The notes under the pieces are model-generated. The model was not told the origin of the DNA. It saw nothing but the letters and a program-made list of their open reading frames with translations, and did no database searches. DNA of 64,000 nucleotides. Origin: Archilochus colubris (taxonomy: Eukaryota > Chordata > Aves > Apodiformes > Trochilidae). The stretch covers positions 70,899,709 through 70,963,708 of the forward strand of contig CM041084.1 of assembly GCA_023079485.1 (NCBI GenBank). Reading direction: 5' to 3'. Position numbers and translations under genes: made by a program. Shown here one piece after another: positions 1 through 14,300 of the stretch. Position 1 is the stretch's first letter, and every line of letters starts with the position of its first letter.

Positions 1-2193
1 TTTTGTCCAATCAAATATCTGACGTCTTGTGCAGTTGGTTTGATTCCTTTGAAGTTTTTTATGAGCACAGCCTTCTAGCAGAAGATCACTTTGAGGCCTT
101 CATTTGAAATGTCTCATAAGTTTGTACAGATTTTCCAATGAGTACGTAGGCAAAATCTTCAGCAACAAATCGGTGCACATGAAGCATTTTTACAACCATT
201 TCTCTGGGAGCATAAATAGAGCCCTAATAGGAAGATAAACTTTTGAAATTTAGCACTGGCTATCCTGAATGGCAGCACGAAGTTCCCAAGAAAATTCTTC
301 TAACTCTGATTTTCTTTCTTTTCTCATACTTTATTTTATTTTAGCCTCTCTATCTTTGCTTTAACAAAGACTTGCAATCTGCTTAGAGATTGGAGACAGG
401 CAGTGTATGCAGCTTATAATTTCTTGCCACTACTTTAACTTGTGTGATGAGAATTTATATTCTTTCATGTCTCAGAAGCCATCCTAGCTTTCTGCTTGTT
501 AGTAGGGAAAAAAACAGGCTGCTCAGGTTGGCCTTTGGGCACAGCTAGCCTGAAAAATTGCATTTTAAAAATTATTAAATAATTACAAGATGACAAATTA
601 GATGCCAATTTAAAAAAAAAAGCCCTAAGATGGACAGAACTGCAGGCCTGTGACTCTGTTACTGGCAGTAGTCATGTTAAATAGAAGTTAAGAAATAGTG
701 GTTAAAAAAGTAATTAATTGTCTCTTGGATAAATGTGGTTTGATTAGAAAATGTCAACTGGTAAAGGCAAGTGCTGCCTCATAAATGAATTGGAAATTTT
801 AGAGGAGACAGAAAAGCATGTGATGATGCAGGTGAAACTGCTTGGTTTCCCAGGAGACTATTGGAAAGGCACTCACGAAAGGCTTTTGAAAATGTGCTTA
901 AAAAAGCAAAAAGGAATAATAAAAAAAATGGCAAGCCCCATGAATATTATCAGTCTTTACAACATTTAAAGGAACAGCTGAAAATAAGAGCTGGAGAACA
1001 AGAGTGAAATGACCATGTCTTGCAAGCGACGGAGGACAAAAATCCCTGGCAGATGTCTCTAGGGATCTTTGCTGAAGTACAGGCTGTTCACATTGGCAGC
1101 TCAGGGAGGAGGATGAGCAGTTTGTTGACAATACTAAATTATTCAGGGTAGCAGGGACAATAGCAGACTGAAGAATTGCAGTCTGATTGCAAGAATATAC
1201 GAGTGACTAACTATAGAGTGGAAAAGGTGATGAAATTCTGTGTAGATAAATATAAAGGACTGTGCATGAGGAAGCAAAAAGCAGCATCAGCTCCACATGC
1301 AACTGAACTACAAACTGACCATTATCACCTAAGTGTGGGATCTTGATGCCAGAATATGTAGTTCTATGAAAACATAAGCTCAATAGTGTGTAAGGGAAAA
1401 GACTTGAATCTTGAAAGGGAAAAGATTGAATGTAATGAATTAATGGAAAAAGGACAGGCAATAAACCAAAAAAGATCTTAATGCCACTTTAAAAAACTGT
1501 GACTGCTCTTACTTTTTCTTCAGGCATCCTCATCTGAATGATTCCTCCTCTGAGCATTAGAGATGCCCAGAGTGGCTGAGGGACATTCTTAAGCCATTTA
1601 TAAGCTCCAGAAACTCATTTAATAGTGTTACCACATCAAGGAAATAGACAAGAAACTGATAGGAAAAGATGCTGACCCAAAGTGATAATTTAAATTTCTT
1701 GTGTTATTGTGCCCTTTGAAATTTCATACACTAAGTATTTATTCTTGATTTTTTGATACTGAAGGCAAGCGGGAGAAATAGATTTGGGTTTTGTCACATC
1801 TTGACATGCTGTCAGTTTGCCATCCCTATTCTAATAATTTTTGAATCTGTTCCTCAGTCCCAAACAATATAATAAAATTAGAAAACTTGGACACATACAA
1901 TTGCCATGTTTTGTGAAAACAAGTAGCCCATGCTATGAGAAGTAGCTATATAAGAAATGTGTTATAGATACCTCAGGAGTTGAAAATACCTTACATCGGT
2001 GCTCCTGTTTTCTTTGAGTGGTAATTATCCAAGACAAAAATTCAGAGGAAACTGGGTTTTCTCACTTGAACTGTCCACAGAATGACTTGCTCACTCTATT
2101 CTTTGTCCTTGGGTTTTCAGAAGGCTTGCTTTTCTCTGAGATGTTCTGAAGCAGTTTCAGTTTGTCATTATTTGCACTTCATTTTATTTACAG
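1..2193 (+). other. DROSHA: DROSHA intron (3' part)
   Basis: No earlier DROSHA exon is recognisable here, so this is read as the 3' part of one intron. It contains a degraded LINE-like stretch around 1090-1460 (separate entry). The rest shows no gene or clear repeat. Confidence 0.7.
1090..1460 (+). repeat. Ancient CR1/L3-type LINE relic, reverse transcriptase region
   Basis: In the plus frames, short islands resemble the CR1 clade reverse transcriptase: EQFVDNTKLFR (the F-x-DD box, here changed to VDN) and, further on, YRVEKVMKFCVDKYKGL, like the WQMKFNVDKCKVL segment that follows it in the family. Stops and frame changes lie between them, so the copy is dead and old. The left edge is unclear and may reach 750. 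The call rests on motif resemblance only. Confidence 0.45.
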
Positions 2194-2351
2194 CTGCAGG
2201 AGTCCAATACTGACAGGCAACTCATCGAGACCTCTCCAGTTCTTCAAAAGCTTACAGAGTTTGAGGAGGCAATTGGAGTCATCTTTACTCATGTTCGGCT
2301 TCTAGCACGTGCATTCACTCTGAGGACAGTGGGCTTTAACCATCTGACTCT
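2194..2351 (+). CDS. DROSHA: DROSHA exon: start of RIIIDb
   Basis: The 158-base exon follows a pyrimidine-rich acceptor ending TTTACAG and stops at donor GTGAGT. It reads in frame from its first base ([12 protein letters not shown]...) and leaves two bases of a Leu codon that the next exon completes. It encodes the first helices of RIIIDb ([20 protein letters not shown]), which form part of the dimer and processing-centre fold. This is the most 5' DROSHA exon I can find in the window. Confidence 0.95.
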
Positions 2352-5300
2352 GTGAGTACACAGCAAGGGTCCTCATGTAGCTCTTGTGGTCTTTTAGTAT
2401 CCCAGAAGGCTTTATTTGTAATCAAAGCCTACGTGTTCTGTTCAAAAGAGAATAAAGCAGTGGTGTTTGTAAGCCCACCTATCTCAGTATTGTCTCTGAC
2501 AATAATCAGTGGTGGATATGTCATGAAAGACTATAGAAGATGTTAGAGGGCCATCTTGGTGTTTCCTCAAATCTTCCTGCATTGCTATTTGCACATCACT
2601 CTGAGAGAGTAGCAAAACATACTTGGAGGTACACTGGGCAAAGGAAAGAAGTAAAATCATGCTCTTTGGGCCAAGTGCAGCCTATGTTATGTGGTGTGTA
2701 GAGCTGCCAGGCCCCATTTTAAAGCAAACAATAGGGCCATACCCTGTCCAGGATCTCACATGGTTTTATACTCTGATCCTTTTACTTACAGTAAATGGTC
2801 AGACCGTTTTCTCTATTGAAGTCATTGCATCCATTAGTTCACTTTCTTCTAAAAAGATACAGATAAAGGCCATATCCCATTACAAACCTGATGTTGACTG
2901 CTCTTCTCCTATAGCTAGTCCTAGATCTGCAATCTAATAATTGTGTTTATATGTAGCTAGCCTGATCTGCTTTCTCCCTGAAAGCTGATGTTACAACAGT
3001 AATGAACTGTGTTTTCATCTCACCTGGTTAACACTGGAAAATTGTCTTAAATGCATTTGGAAATGAGGGAGGCTTACTTTCACATCACTCTTTATTTTAA
3101 TTTATGTGTGCATGCTGGTTTTGTTTTTTCCTCCCTGAGTGCTATTGATTTTGCTGCATTGATGTCTCATTTTTCAGGGGCCACAACCAGAGGATGGAAT
3201 TCCTGGGTGACTCCATAATGCAGTTGGTAGCCACAGAGTATTTATTCATACATTTCCCTGATCATCATGAAGGGCACTTAACGGTGAGACTGCCATCAAT
3301 CATGCTCACTGGGAGAGCAAGAGTGGGATGGAGACTGAAATTATGGGAGCAGCTAGTGAATTATTCTGGATTTGATTAAAAAAAGAAGCCTCAGCAACCA
3401 CTGCTCTTAATAAGGCTTTGTTAATTTTAAGTCATGAGCACTGCAGTGAATAGGAGACAGTGATTTATGAGTTCAGTGAAATAATTTTTGTTCTGTCTGT
3501 GAAATGGATCAATAATTTTAAGGATGCCAGTGATGAAATTGGGAGATAAGACTAGTTCTTCTTTAAAGATGGGTGTCTTAAGCCATTTATTTTAATCATT
3601 TCAACACATTACCTATTTTATTCATGAGTTCTAATCTTGCTGAACCTGTAGCCAGATAGGGTTGTGTTTCCTTAGTTTCCTAAGTTTTTAGAATCTATTT
3701 TAGTCTGATTTTCCTCTTTTCTTCAATTTGGAGCTCTTCTGCTAGCTTTTGAATTGAATTTTACTGTTGTAGCAGTCATATATTGTTGCTTACTGTAACC
3801 TTTCAGCCTCTCTTCTCTGGGATCTGAACAACCCAGTCTGTCAATCTTTCAGCAATTTACAGTACTTTAAATGTAGGGTGGTAGTGTGTCATTTCTTTAC
3901 TGATTGATTCATTTAGTACTGCAGTTAGACAGCTGTGGCTTTATTCGTTAGAAGAAATTTTCCTTAGCAGACTTACTAAATATTTCTTAGTTTTCAAGTT
4001 TTGACAAGGATAAAAAAGTGCTACATGTATCAGGAATATGAGTTCAGTCTTCTAGTTAAAATTAGAAAGCAAAAGTGTAGGTTTCTTAGCTACTCGGTGT
4101 GGTTTTCAGAAATCAATAAATGGATGGCCATACTAAGTCTCTATCAGGCAATGTGTTTTCAAGAATGTGCTTCTTGGGTCTTTTGGGCTAAAGCTGTTTA
4201 CAAGAAAAAGAAGTGCATGCACTGACTAAAAATAATTTTAATTTTTCTTCACCAGTTCTTAAGCTTCATTTATATTTGAATCGATTCTTCTGCACCACTG
4301 ATGAGACAGTGTAGATAAAGCCTGAACTTTTGAGGTAAAAGTTAAATGGGGAAGGACCTTGTCATATTAGTTCTTCAGAGAAACAAAATCATAAGGCAAA
4401 AATCCAAGATTTGTGGGGTTTTTCTGCTTTGTAGGTTACTTATAAGAATTTAGGCATCAGTGTTGTTATAGTAAGATAACTCAAGAACTAGCTGTCTGGA
4501 AGGATGTGAAGGTTTACTATAAATGGGTGTAAATACTCAGAAGAGTGATCAGAAACTCACTATTTTGCTTAGTTTAATGATTAATGAGTTAGCAACTAGA
4601 GCAAGTAGACCAAGTTTATAGGGGAAATTGTGACATTAGAGTGGAAAGGATGCTGAAAGCACATTAAGAGAAGTAGGCAAGGCACAGAATAAAATTTCAA
4701 GTCTAGGAATGCAGTGAAAAAGAGAAATGTTTTAAAGTGCTTTTAAATTTGAGGGCAAATGAAACGAGATGTGTAAGAAAGGAGACTGATGATGTGAGAT
4801 CTGCAGAGAAACAGCAAACCCTGAGCTATTTATCTGGAAACATGCTTACAGTCAAAGTATTAATAGAGCATTAGCTGAAGGGTGTCTGTAGTGTTGAGGA
4901 TGATTTTGGTCAAGGAAGGAAAGATTCCACATGACTGGCAATGCAATGGCTTCACATAAGTTTGTAGTAATTACTTGTGGGGAGATGTCTGTAAATAACT
5001 ATGTTTAAAAACAGAAAGGAGAACATAGTCTTGTCTACATATTTTGAGATACCCAGGTGTTCTGCCAAAAAAGAGGATGAAATTATGTTTGGCTCTTGGA
5101 AGATACAGCTTCTCCAGTGCTGACTTATGCTGCAGTCATGGATGGTATTATGGTCTGTGAAGATCTAAGAATGAAAACCAAAATGCTTTGTAATTAGAGT
5201 TAAGCTTCAGTTGAATGTATTTCAGATGTTACATTACAACATCTGCAGGGATACTGCCTGTGTGTTGCCAGCAGGGAGACTCTCCCCGAGAAGGGTGCTG

Positions 5301-8300
5301 AGGAGGGGCTGGTACCATGTCTTCTCCTTGTCACCAAGTGTTTTGCTGGATCACATTTGCAGAGAAGGCAAATTCTAATCCTTGGCAAGTGTACAACCAT
5401 AGTCCTAGAAAGGGAACTTTTTTTTTCCATCTCTAGTTCGCTATGTAGTGTATATATTGCTCTTTGTTTTATGATACTACTAATCATGATTATAGATCTC
5501 TTAATTAAAAATGCTCTGCAAGCACAGAAAAGTAATCCTTCTCCCATTACATGAAAGAGATTTTATGTCATAGGATACTTGCATATCATACTTAGAACTT
5601 TGTTAGGGATAGTATTGGGTTTTTTTAATCCTAAGGACATAAGAGGGAATAATTTTGGAAAGGAACAAGTAGAAGATGAGTTTAAGCAGAGCTTAGGGAG
5701 GTGGGTAATAATTCTATCTGCAGTCTGCCTAGTTTATGAAGATCAAGTTGTGAGTGTCTGCTTCATACATCATTGCCAAACAAATTATGAACATACTGTT
5801 CTTTATTTATCTGTTGTCAGAGATGAAGTATCAAGTGCAGCAAATAAATCTTGATTTTCATAAGCTCAGTTGACACACTGGAGCCAGGTAGCATATAACT
5901 TGGATCTAATAAGCTTAGGAAATGTGACATGGAAGACAAAGGGAAAAAAAAACAAAATGTGCATGCAGCTTCTCAACTTTAGCTCATATATAAACAGTGG
6001 AAAAGAGATACATTCTTTCTCTTCCGTCACCCATAGTATCCCTAACTTAAGTTAATGCTATTTCATTTAAAGCAAAAAAGCAGACAGGGAAAAAAAAGCT
6101 TGCCTTAACCCAGGGGTTCAGAAAATTCTACCACAGAATATCAGAGTTTGGAAGGGACCTCTCAAGATCTTTGAGTTCAATGACCTGTTAGAGCAGGACC
6201 AAAACTAGGACAGGTCACTCAGAAATCCATCCAGACAGATCTTGACAGTCTCCAGAGAAGGAGATGCCACAACCTCTCTGGGGACCCTGTTCCAGGGCTC
6301 TGTAACCCTTACAGGAAATAACTTCTTCCTCATGTTGAGGTGGAACTTCCTGTGCTCTGTCTGAATCCAATGGTGCCCCTCATCGTATCACAGGGCACAA
6401 GTGAGAAGAGGTTTTCCCTTCCTTCTTGATGCCCAGCCATCATATATTTATACACATTCATTAGATCCCCTCTCAGTCTTCTTCTCTCCAGACTAAAAAG
6501 CCCCAGGTCTCTCAGCCTTTCCTCATAAGGCAGGTGTTCCAGTCCCTCAATCATCCTTGCAGCCCTCTGTAAATCCTTGTCCCACTTGAACAGGGCAGCC
6601 CAGAACTGGATGCAATACTCTATGTGAGGTCTCACTAGAGCAAAGTAGAGATGGAGAAGAACCTCTCTCAATCTGCTGGACACAATCTTCTTCATGCACC
6701 CCAGGATGCCATTGGCCCTCTTGGCCACAAGGGCACATTGCTGTCCCATGGATAACTTGTTGTCCACCAGGACTCCAAGGTCCTTTTCCATGGAGCTGCT
6801 CTTTTAGCAGATCACCTTCTAACCTGTACTGGTGCATTTTGTTATTCCTTCCCAGGAATTTTCGCTGGATCACATTTGCAGAGAAGGTAAATTCTAATAC
6901 TTAGCAAGTGTATAACCACATTTCTAGAGAGGGAACTTTTTGTTTTTCCATCTCTAGTCCACTATGTAGAGTATATATTGCTCTTTGTTTTGATACTACT
7001 AGTCATGATTATAGATCTCATCATTAAAAATGCTCTTCAGGCACAACAAAGTGATCCTTCTCCCGTTACATGAAAGAGATTTTATGTCAGGACTCTGCAC
7101 TTGTTCTTGTTGGACCTCATTAGGTTCCTCTTGGCCCAGCTATCCAGTCTGTCCAAATCTTGCTGGATGGTCACACAGCCTTCAGGTGAATCAGCCCCTC
7201 CTCTCAGTTTTGTATCATCTGCAAACTTGCTGAGAAAACACTCTGTCCTATCATCAAGGTCACTGATAATGGGATTGAACAGGATTGGACCCAGCACTGA
7301 TCCCTGGGGGCCTTCACTAATTACAGGTCTCCAGCTGGACTCTCAGCACCATTGAAAATTCCAAAATCCACTCCTTTAAGCTTTATGGGACTGTGCATTT
7401 GGCAGAGCACTGTGTTTATCTAAGCAATCTGCCTGGAGCCAGAGATAAACACTGTAGGGAACTCTGCTGGAGATCCAGGTATCCTGGACATTGTCAGACA
7501 TTGGAAATGTTAACACCCTGTCTTTTTGGGGGATGCATCAGCTCAGTTAAGATGCCTTTAGTAGAGCAAGCAGTACATGCAAGCTGTCCACCTATGCATT
7601 TTCTTTGTCTAAATGAATATTCTGATACATCTGACTGTCTTGCTTCAATATGCATTTGTTTTAACTACTACCTATTTATTTCTTATTTAGTGAACACTGG
7701 GAACTGTTCTATAAATTCCAGAATGTTATGTGCTTATACTTCAGGTGAAAAATTGTGTATGTCTGTGTTAAACTAGAAAAATGCAGATTAGCTGAAAAAA
7801 GTATAGGACAGATGAAAAGATGCCATATGATTGCAAAGAAACTCACATTTTAGATGCAAGACATATGTACATAGAATAAATAAAATTTAGTGAGAAGAAC
7901 TGAAACTGAAGGAAAAGTCAGCAGTAGAAATAATGTGTGTGTTTATGTAAATTATTTGAGGTGTGCAGAAATAAAATGTCAGAAAACTGAGATAAATGAG
8001 ACTTCAAGGATAAAAATAATTTCTTTTTTTCCCAGCTTTCCCTACCTTTAATAGTTTGACATTGCTAATTCTTACCATTGAGTGGAACTTGCTTCTATTG
8101 CAGCTGTTGAGAAGTTCTTTGGTGAACAACAGAACACAGGCCAAGGTGGCAGAAGAACTGGGTATGCAAGAATTTGCCATCACTAATGACAAGACAAAAA
8201 GACCTGTAGCTCTTCGAACTAAGACTTTGGCTGATCTCTTAGAATGTGAGTTGATTTGCTTGTAACAGCCTTGTACTTGTGCAGCTTCTTTTTCCTCAGG

Positions 8301-11300
8301 GCTTGTTTAACAGAGCCAATAGAAATCCCTCAAATCACTATTAAAGTGTTTATTCAGGTTTTCAAATTAATGATACCAATACCTTTGAAAGCCAGTTTTC
8401 TGAAGATTGGCCTAGGATTTTTAATGTTAGCCTAGTATTTTGAAGTCTGTATGAAAGAATGAAGGAGGCATAACTGCAGACACAAAGTGGTAAGAAGTCG
8501 GGTGATGGTCAGGTCAAAGGTGCGTCTAGAAAGTTAAAGTTTATAATCCAAGTTGAGCTTGTTTAACAGCAGTTTTAGAGTTTAATTAATATGTTCTTGT
8601 CACTGTTGAAAGATACAGTAGTTCCTTCATCACATAAATATTTCTGTGCCTCATTTGACTGCATTTTCAGAAGTTTCAAAATAGTCATTCCACAGGAGGG
8701 AAAATTACATAGAAATGAAATTATATTTAGTCTATTTATGGAAGTTTGTGCTGCCTTCTTTCTGAAGAAAGTGAAAGCAGTGATAAATATTCTGCAAATA
8801 AAGTTAATCTGGAATATGTTTGATACATATTGTGAGCCATTCAGGCCTCTTGGCTTTTGCTAAGAACCTCTAAGCAAATGGAAATAGCAGACAAATAGGA
8901 GTGATTTATAAATAAACCTTTTTAATAGTGTCCAGTAGTGATTAATTTGTAAGTATCCATGGTCCCCTGGTTAAATGGTGAGGTTAGTATTGTTTCTGTC
9001 TCTTTAAATGACTGAGTGTATTCGGTCAAGTCACAAGTTCTTGGTCAACTTTATTGTTTCCTATATATACAAGATAATAATACCCTCATCAGGTCACTGC
9101 TGTGAAACATAATTGAATATGGCTTTAGAGTACCTGGAGATACTTGTTTCTTGAAGTACAAGCCATTAACTTTCTCCTTAGGTGAGTGACAGTACCTTTT
9201 TTTTTTTTTCCCAGCCTTTATTGCTGCCCTATACATTGATAAGGATTTGGAATATGTCCACACTTTCATGAATGTATGCTTTTTTCCAAGGTTAAAGGTA
9301 AGATCAGTCAGGTTCCTACTTTGCTGCCGCTGTGTTTTAACACACTATTGCATTTGAGACTTTCACCACAATTTCTCAATCATAAAAGCATCTTTGTGAA
9401 CTTGTTGCAGGAGTTTATTTTAAATCAAGATTGGAACGATCCTAAATCTCAGCTTCAGCAGTGCTGCTTGACTCTCAGGACAGAAGGAAAGGAGCCAGAC
9501 ATTCCTCTTTACAAGTAAGAACTGGCATCTTATGCATACAAGCTAATTATCAGGCTCTCTTTTATATGGAAGAAGATGTGATCCGTCACTCTACGTTCTT
9601 CTCATAGTTTGTTTTTTTGTCATTATCCAAGCCCTCCAGTTTCTCTTTGTCCAAAGACAGAAAATTATAAATCAATGTTTCCCAGGCTGTTCAGTTATAC
9701 TGACAAACAGTGCACTTCAGAATTATGATCGCTTTAAGACTGCAACTGATGCTTTGCAAAATCTGACTCCTCATTGTCTCTGTATGAAAGCTCGCAGCTT
9801 TGTCTTGAGTGAGGGAGGTGAATACAAAAGAAACAATTCCTGGTTTTTGTAAAATCCACTGAGTATCAAGTACTAAATGCTTATTTTGCTTTGCTGTGAT
9901 GATAAATTGATTTTTATAGTACAGCTTAGAGCTAGTAGTATGCTGTTATCTTCCTATTATCTTGTTATATTCCTTTTCTTACAGTTATCTGTTTCACTGC
10001 AGTCGGTACTGTTGCTTTTAAATTTGGGGTGTGTTTTATTTGCTCTTGTCACAGCACATGGAGACAGAGCACTATAGTTAGATACTTTAAAAATTGATGT
10101 GAAATTGGTGTTCTTTACAAAAAGAAACAAGGTAGTGGACAGAACTCAAGTTGACAGTGGAGGAGATTTGGGATAGCAGGAAGAATGAGCAGCAGCAATT
10201 CATTACATATCTAAGGAATTATCTTTTTTCCCCCTTTAAATGGTTATTGATGGGTGTCCTAAACTTTAACTCAAATGGAAAGTTTGTTTCATGACAAACT
10301 AACTTTTCTGATGGAAAACTGATGGAAGATATTTTTACTGTGATAATTCAGTATTTAGAGAACTGCCATGTCTAATATAAAGTCCAACTTTAAAGAAAAA
10401 CTCCCGGGGTCTAAAATTTTAGTGCACAAAATCATATGATTATTTGCAGTTGCACAGCTGGACAAAATTCATGACCTTTTGCAAGTCTTTTCACAGGGGA
10501 TACTTTGTTATAGTTTGCATTTTTGCTTATAGGTTAGAGTTTTAATTTTCAACTGGTGCTACTGAGTATATTTGGAGAAATATATATAGCCGATATAAAC
10601 AAGGTGCATTATATGTAAATTCTTCTTTTATTGTGCCTGATACTGTTCATCTGTTGTTTAATGTGATTTATACAGGCTTCTTTCAACCCTTACTCTGTAT
10701 TTTCCAATAATTCTACTGTATGTATTGACCAGACTGAAAGCTTGGTGATGTATGTGCCACAGACAGATTCTAGTTTTTAATACTTCCTGCTTGAATAAAT
10801 CATATCTTTCTTATTTCAGGACTTTGCAGACAGTGGGACCATCTCATGCCAGGACATACACAGTAGCTGTTTACTTCAAAGGGGAAAGAATAGGATGTGG
10901 TAAAGGCCCAAGGTATAGTGAAAAATTTATTATGTAACACTGAAGTGTGGAAGTGCCTAGAATGACGAGATGTAGAAATAGATAAGTGTGTGGCTGGCCT
11001 TAGAAAAGGAAAGCTATAGAGTGTTCTTCAAGCTGTGGTAAGTTTCTGCTTCAGGAACAGCTGAAGTTTCAGGTCTTGGGTCTTGGTGTGCTTGCCTGCA
11101 AGGTGTCTGGCAGTGCTAACCTCTCTGTGGCTCTCAGGCTAGAAACTGCAGGACAGCTTCCAGGAAACAGTGACTTTCTCTTTGGCTTTGCTACTGGATT
11201 ATTGTCCATCTTAAGCTGGCAAGTTAAGGGTGCAAGGGTTTTTTTTCTGATGTCATTACTTCTGGGTATTTTAGACTCATTTCTAAAGTCGCAAAGACTT

Positions 11301-14300
11301 CAACCATGAACAGAGAGACCTCATCTTACTTTCTGCTACCCAATCTGGTGATGGTTATAAAAATATCATTGGTTTTATGGTGTTCACATCCCACTGATTT
11401 TCTTTTTTTTCTCTCAAGTAAAAACAATGCTTCAGTGAAGAATAAAATATTCTGTTACTGCTATTGATCTAAGTTTTAAAATTCTTTTGGAGCTGTAACA
11501 CTATTGCTCGTCTATTTATGGAAAGGCTGATATAGCATATGCTCTGGGAAATACTACTGATTATGCAAAGTGTTTTACAAAAGAGTAGCTACTGTTCCAC
11601 TTTATCAGAAGCTTTAGTTTATTCTGTACAACTTCGATCTCATGTAACATGTTTTTGCTTGACTTTCACAGTATTCAGCAAGCAGAAATGGGAGCTGCAA
11701 TGGACGCACTTGAAAAATGTAAGATATTTAGACAACAAAGAAAATAATTTATAATTTGCATCCTTGGTCTTTAGTGAGGTGAGGTGTATGCTTGAGGGAT
11801 AAGATTTGAATACAACATATATATGCTGAGTGCTGTCGGCTTCTGAGCAGCAGGTTTTCCTTGAGTACTTTCAAGACACTTGTGTAACACGTGAAGTTGA
11901 TGTGATACCAAGTTATTTTTTAAAGGGGGTTGATGACTGACAGAAGTTGCAGCTCATAGAGTACCCTGTGCATTGAAGTCTTACTGAGATTTTCCATGCT
12001 TAAATAATCAGTTAAGTCTGCTTGGTCTCTGATGGTGTGGTTGTCTCTAATTTATGGGAGGAGGACAATTGTTTTTCAGTTTCCAATTTTAGAAAATAAA
12101 GTTTAGTCTCAGATTATGTAGTAGACTAGGTTAAAATCTTAACAAGAAGATATCTAGCCAGTGTAAGTCAATGTAAGTGATCTGTGTATGCATCTTGCAA
12201 AGTTACGTGCAAGATACCCAATATGGGAGCAGTCCTTCATTGTGATGGGGTCTTAGAAATGAAAAGAATGAATGTATGCAAACATCTTATGTGAAAGAAT
12301 TTTGGTCAGTTGAGTTAAAGTGCCAGGTGTGAATGTACTCTAAGCAAATAGATTATATGCTTTTTGTGAGGCAGAAGCTATCTATTCAGCAGAGAATGGG
12401 GAGGTACATTTTTTTTATTTGATTCAAAGGAAAGATGTACGGGTCCTCAGATGCTATGGGTTTTTAATCTGTTATCTCTGTATCTGAAAATCTCATGGCT
12501 TAAACATTTCAGAAAACAATAAATAATTTACCATCAGGAAGTATGACAAGTAGAAAAATGTAACTTCATTTCTGAATATCTGCAAAATGTTACTGAAGCT
12601 TTCTTTGAGTGGGTTTTTTTTTCTTTTGACAGTATCACCACTGTGGGCTTTATGTCTTATCAGTCAAAGGATATCACAGCTCTTTTCTGACATATTTATT
12701 TATTCAACTACCATAGACCTCCAGAGGTCTCTACTCCAACCATCCCTCAAAACAGCTCCAACTTTCAAGTTAGGTCACAGTTCTCAATGCCTTGCCAGTC
12801 AAGTTTTGACTGTCTTTAGGGAGAGAGGTTCCACATCCTCTATGGGCGTCTCTTCTAGTGTGTGTATATTTGTGGAGTTGTTGGTTTGGTTGTTTTAATG
12901 TGCAAGGAGTTAACTTCAAGTAAAAGTAATTTTCTTGTACCTGCATGTATATATATATGATAGCCATAATGAGTTTATTACATAAATGTCCTTCTCAGCT
13001 TCTTAAATGGATTATAAAAAACAACAGGTTGCTACCAGGCTGAGTTCTTCAGAGTTCCAAAACAATAGCATTACAAGCACAATGCTGAAAATTTATTTAT
13101 ATTTTATGGTGCACGTGAGCAACAAAATATCTCAGAACTCCATTAAACAAGGAACTAGTGGTTTGTTTTTTTTTAAACCAGCAGTAATTTAAAAACAATT
13201 TGCTTTTGTTTAGATTGCTTTCTGGTTTAAATGCATATGTCTGAGTTTTAAATAACTGAAAAATAAACCTTTTATTTCTGTAGTAAATTATAGAGGCACA
13301 AATATCACTGGCCAATAGAACAAATCAGTAGAAAGGCATTCTGCTGTACCCCAAACTCCTGCAGATTTTCTGGCTTCTTCACTATGTTCTCTAGCTGGAC
13401 AAAACTGTGTTGCCTGGGACCCAGAAAGAGAAGGAAACTGCTTTGTGCCAAGGTACTCCTCCCTGGGGAGCCTCAAATGAATTCTCTCTTGGTAACCAAA
13501 TAGAGAGAAAGAACAATTCTTGGCTGAGACAACTCCCAAGATTTTTGTATGGCTTTAAAGGTCAGTGTAGTAACCTTTTGTGTTCATCTCAGACACAGAT
13601 AGGTAGGCAGTGCTGATCCCATAGCTCTGGGTGATCCCAGCAGGGTTGCTGCCAACTGCAGCCTGCCATGTACTCTACCACCTCTTCATTTTCTGACCAG
13701 CTGTAGGATGCAGGTCTCTGTAGAAGGAATGTCAGCACCCTGGTCATGCAGAAAATGTCATATTCTGTCAGCTGTGCACTAACTTGAGAGCAATTCTGAT
13801 GAATTATATAAGCTGTTTTTACAGCCTCAGTTCTAAGTAGTGTACAAACATACCAGCCAATGGGCTAATGTCTGAAATTAGAAGCATCCATCCCCCTAGC
13901 TATTTCTCCATCACCTCAGCCTTGTCTAGTCTGTTTTATCCAGTCTTCACTCATCCATGCTCTTAAGACTGTGCTAAGGCTGTTTTCTGTTACATACCCA
14001 AGCATTAAATTTTTCAGGAACAGATTTTACTGAATTCTGTTTTGTTGAACTATTACTTTCCCACAAGGAGCTTGGCCACAATGTGAGGCATCTATTGGGT
14101 TCTGCATGGTCTAAAATAATAACAACACCAATGATGACTGTGACATTTATACATTGTTTGGAACCAGTGTCTCATTTATTCTGGAGTGAGAACAGGACAA
14201 AAAACCCTGACAGCATTGGCAGTACTCTCACATTCATTTTTCAGTATTGACCACCTGTTGCTAAGGGAACAAAATTTAAAATCCAGGCAATACCTGGCCA

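Larger units (their letters stand above)
3284..8103 (+). other. DROSHA: DROSHA intron carrying a CR1 insertion and a local duplicate
   Basis: This 4.8-kb intron contains the 226-base unit at 5345-5570, a truncated CR1 at 6129-7353 and the second copy of the unit inside it (separate entries). The remaining parts (3284-5344, 5571-6120, 7362-8103) show no gene or clear repeat. Confidence 0.8.

Noticed and set aside
1..215. Minus-strand open stretch of about 37 codons that reads like protein sequence
   Set aside because: It is followed by several in-frame stops and matches no family I recognise. The length is within chance expectation.
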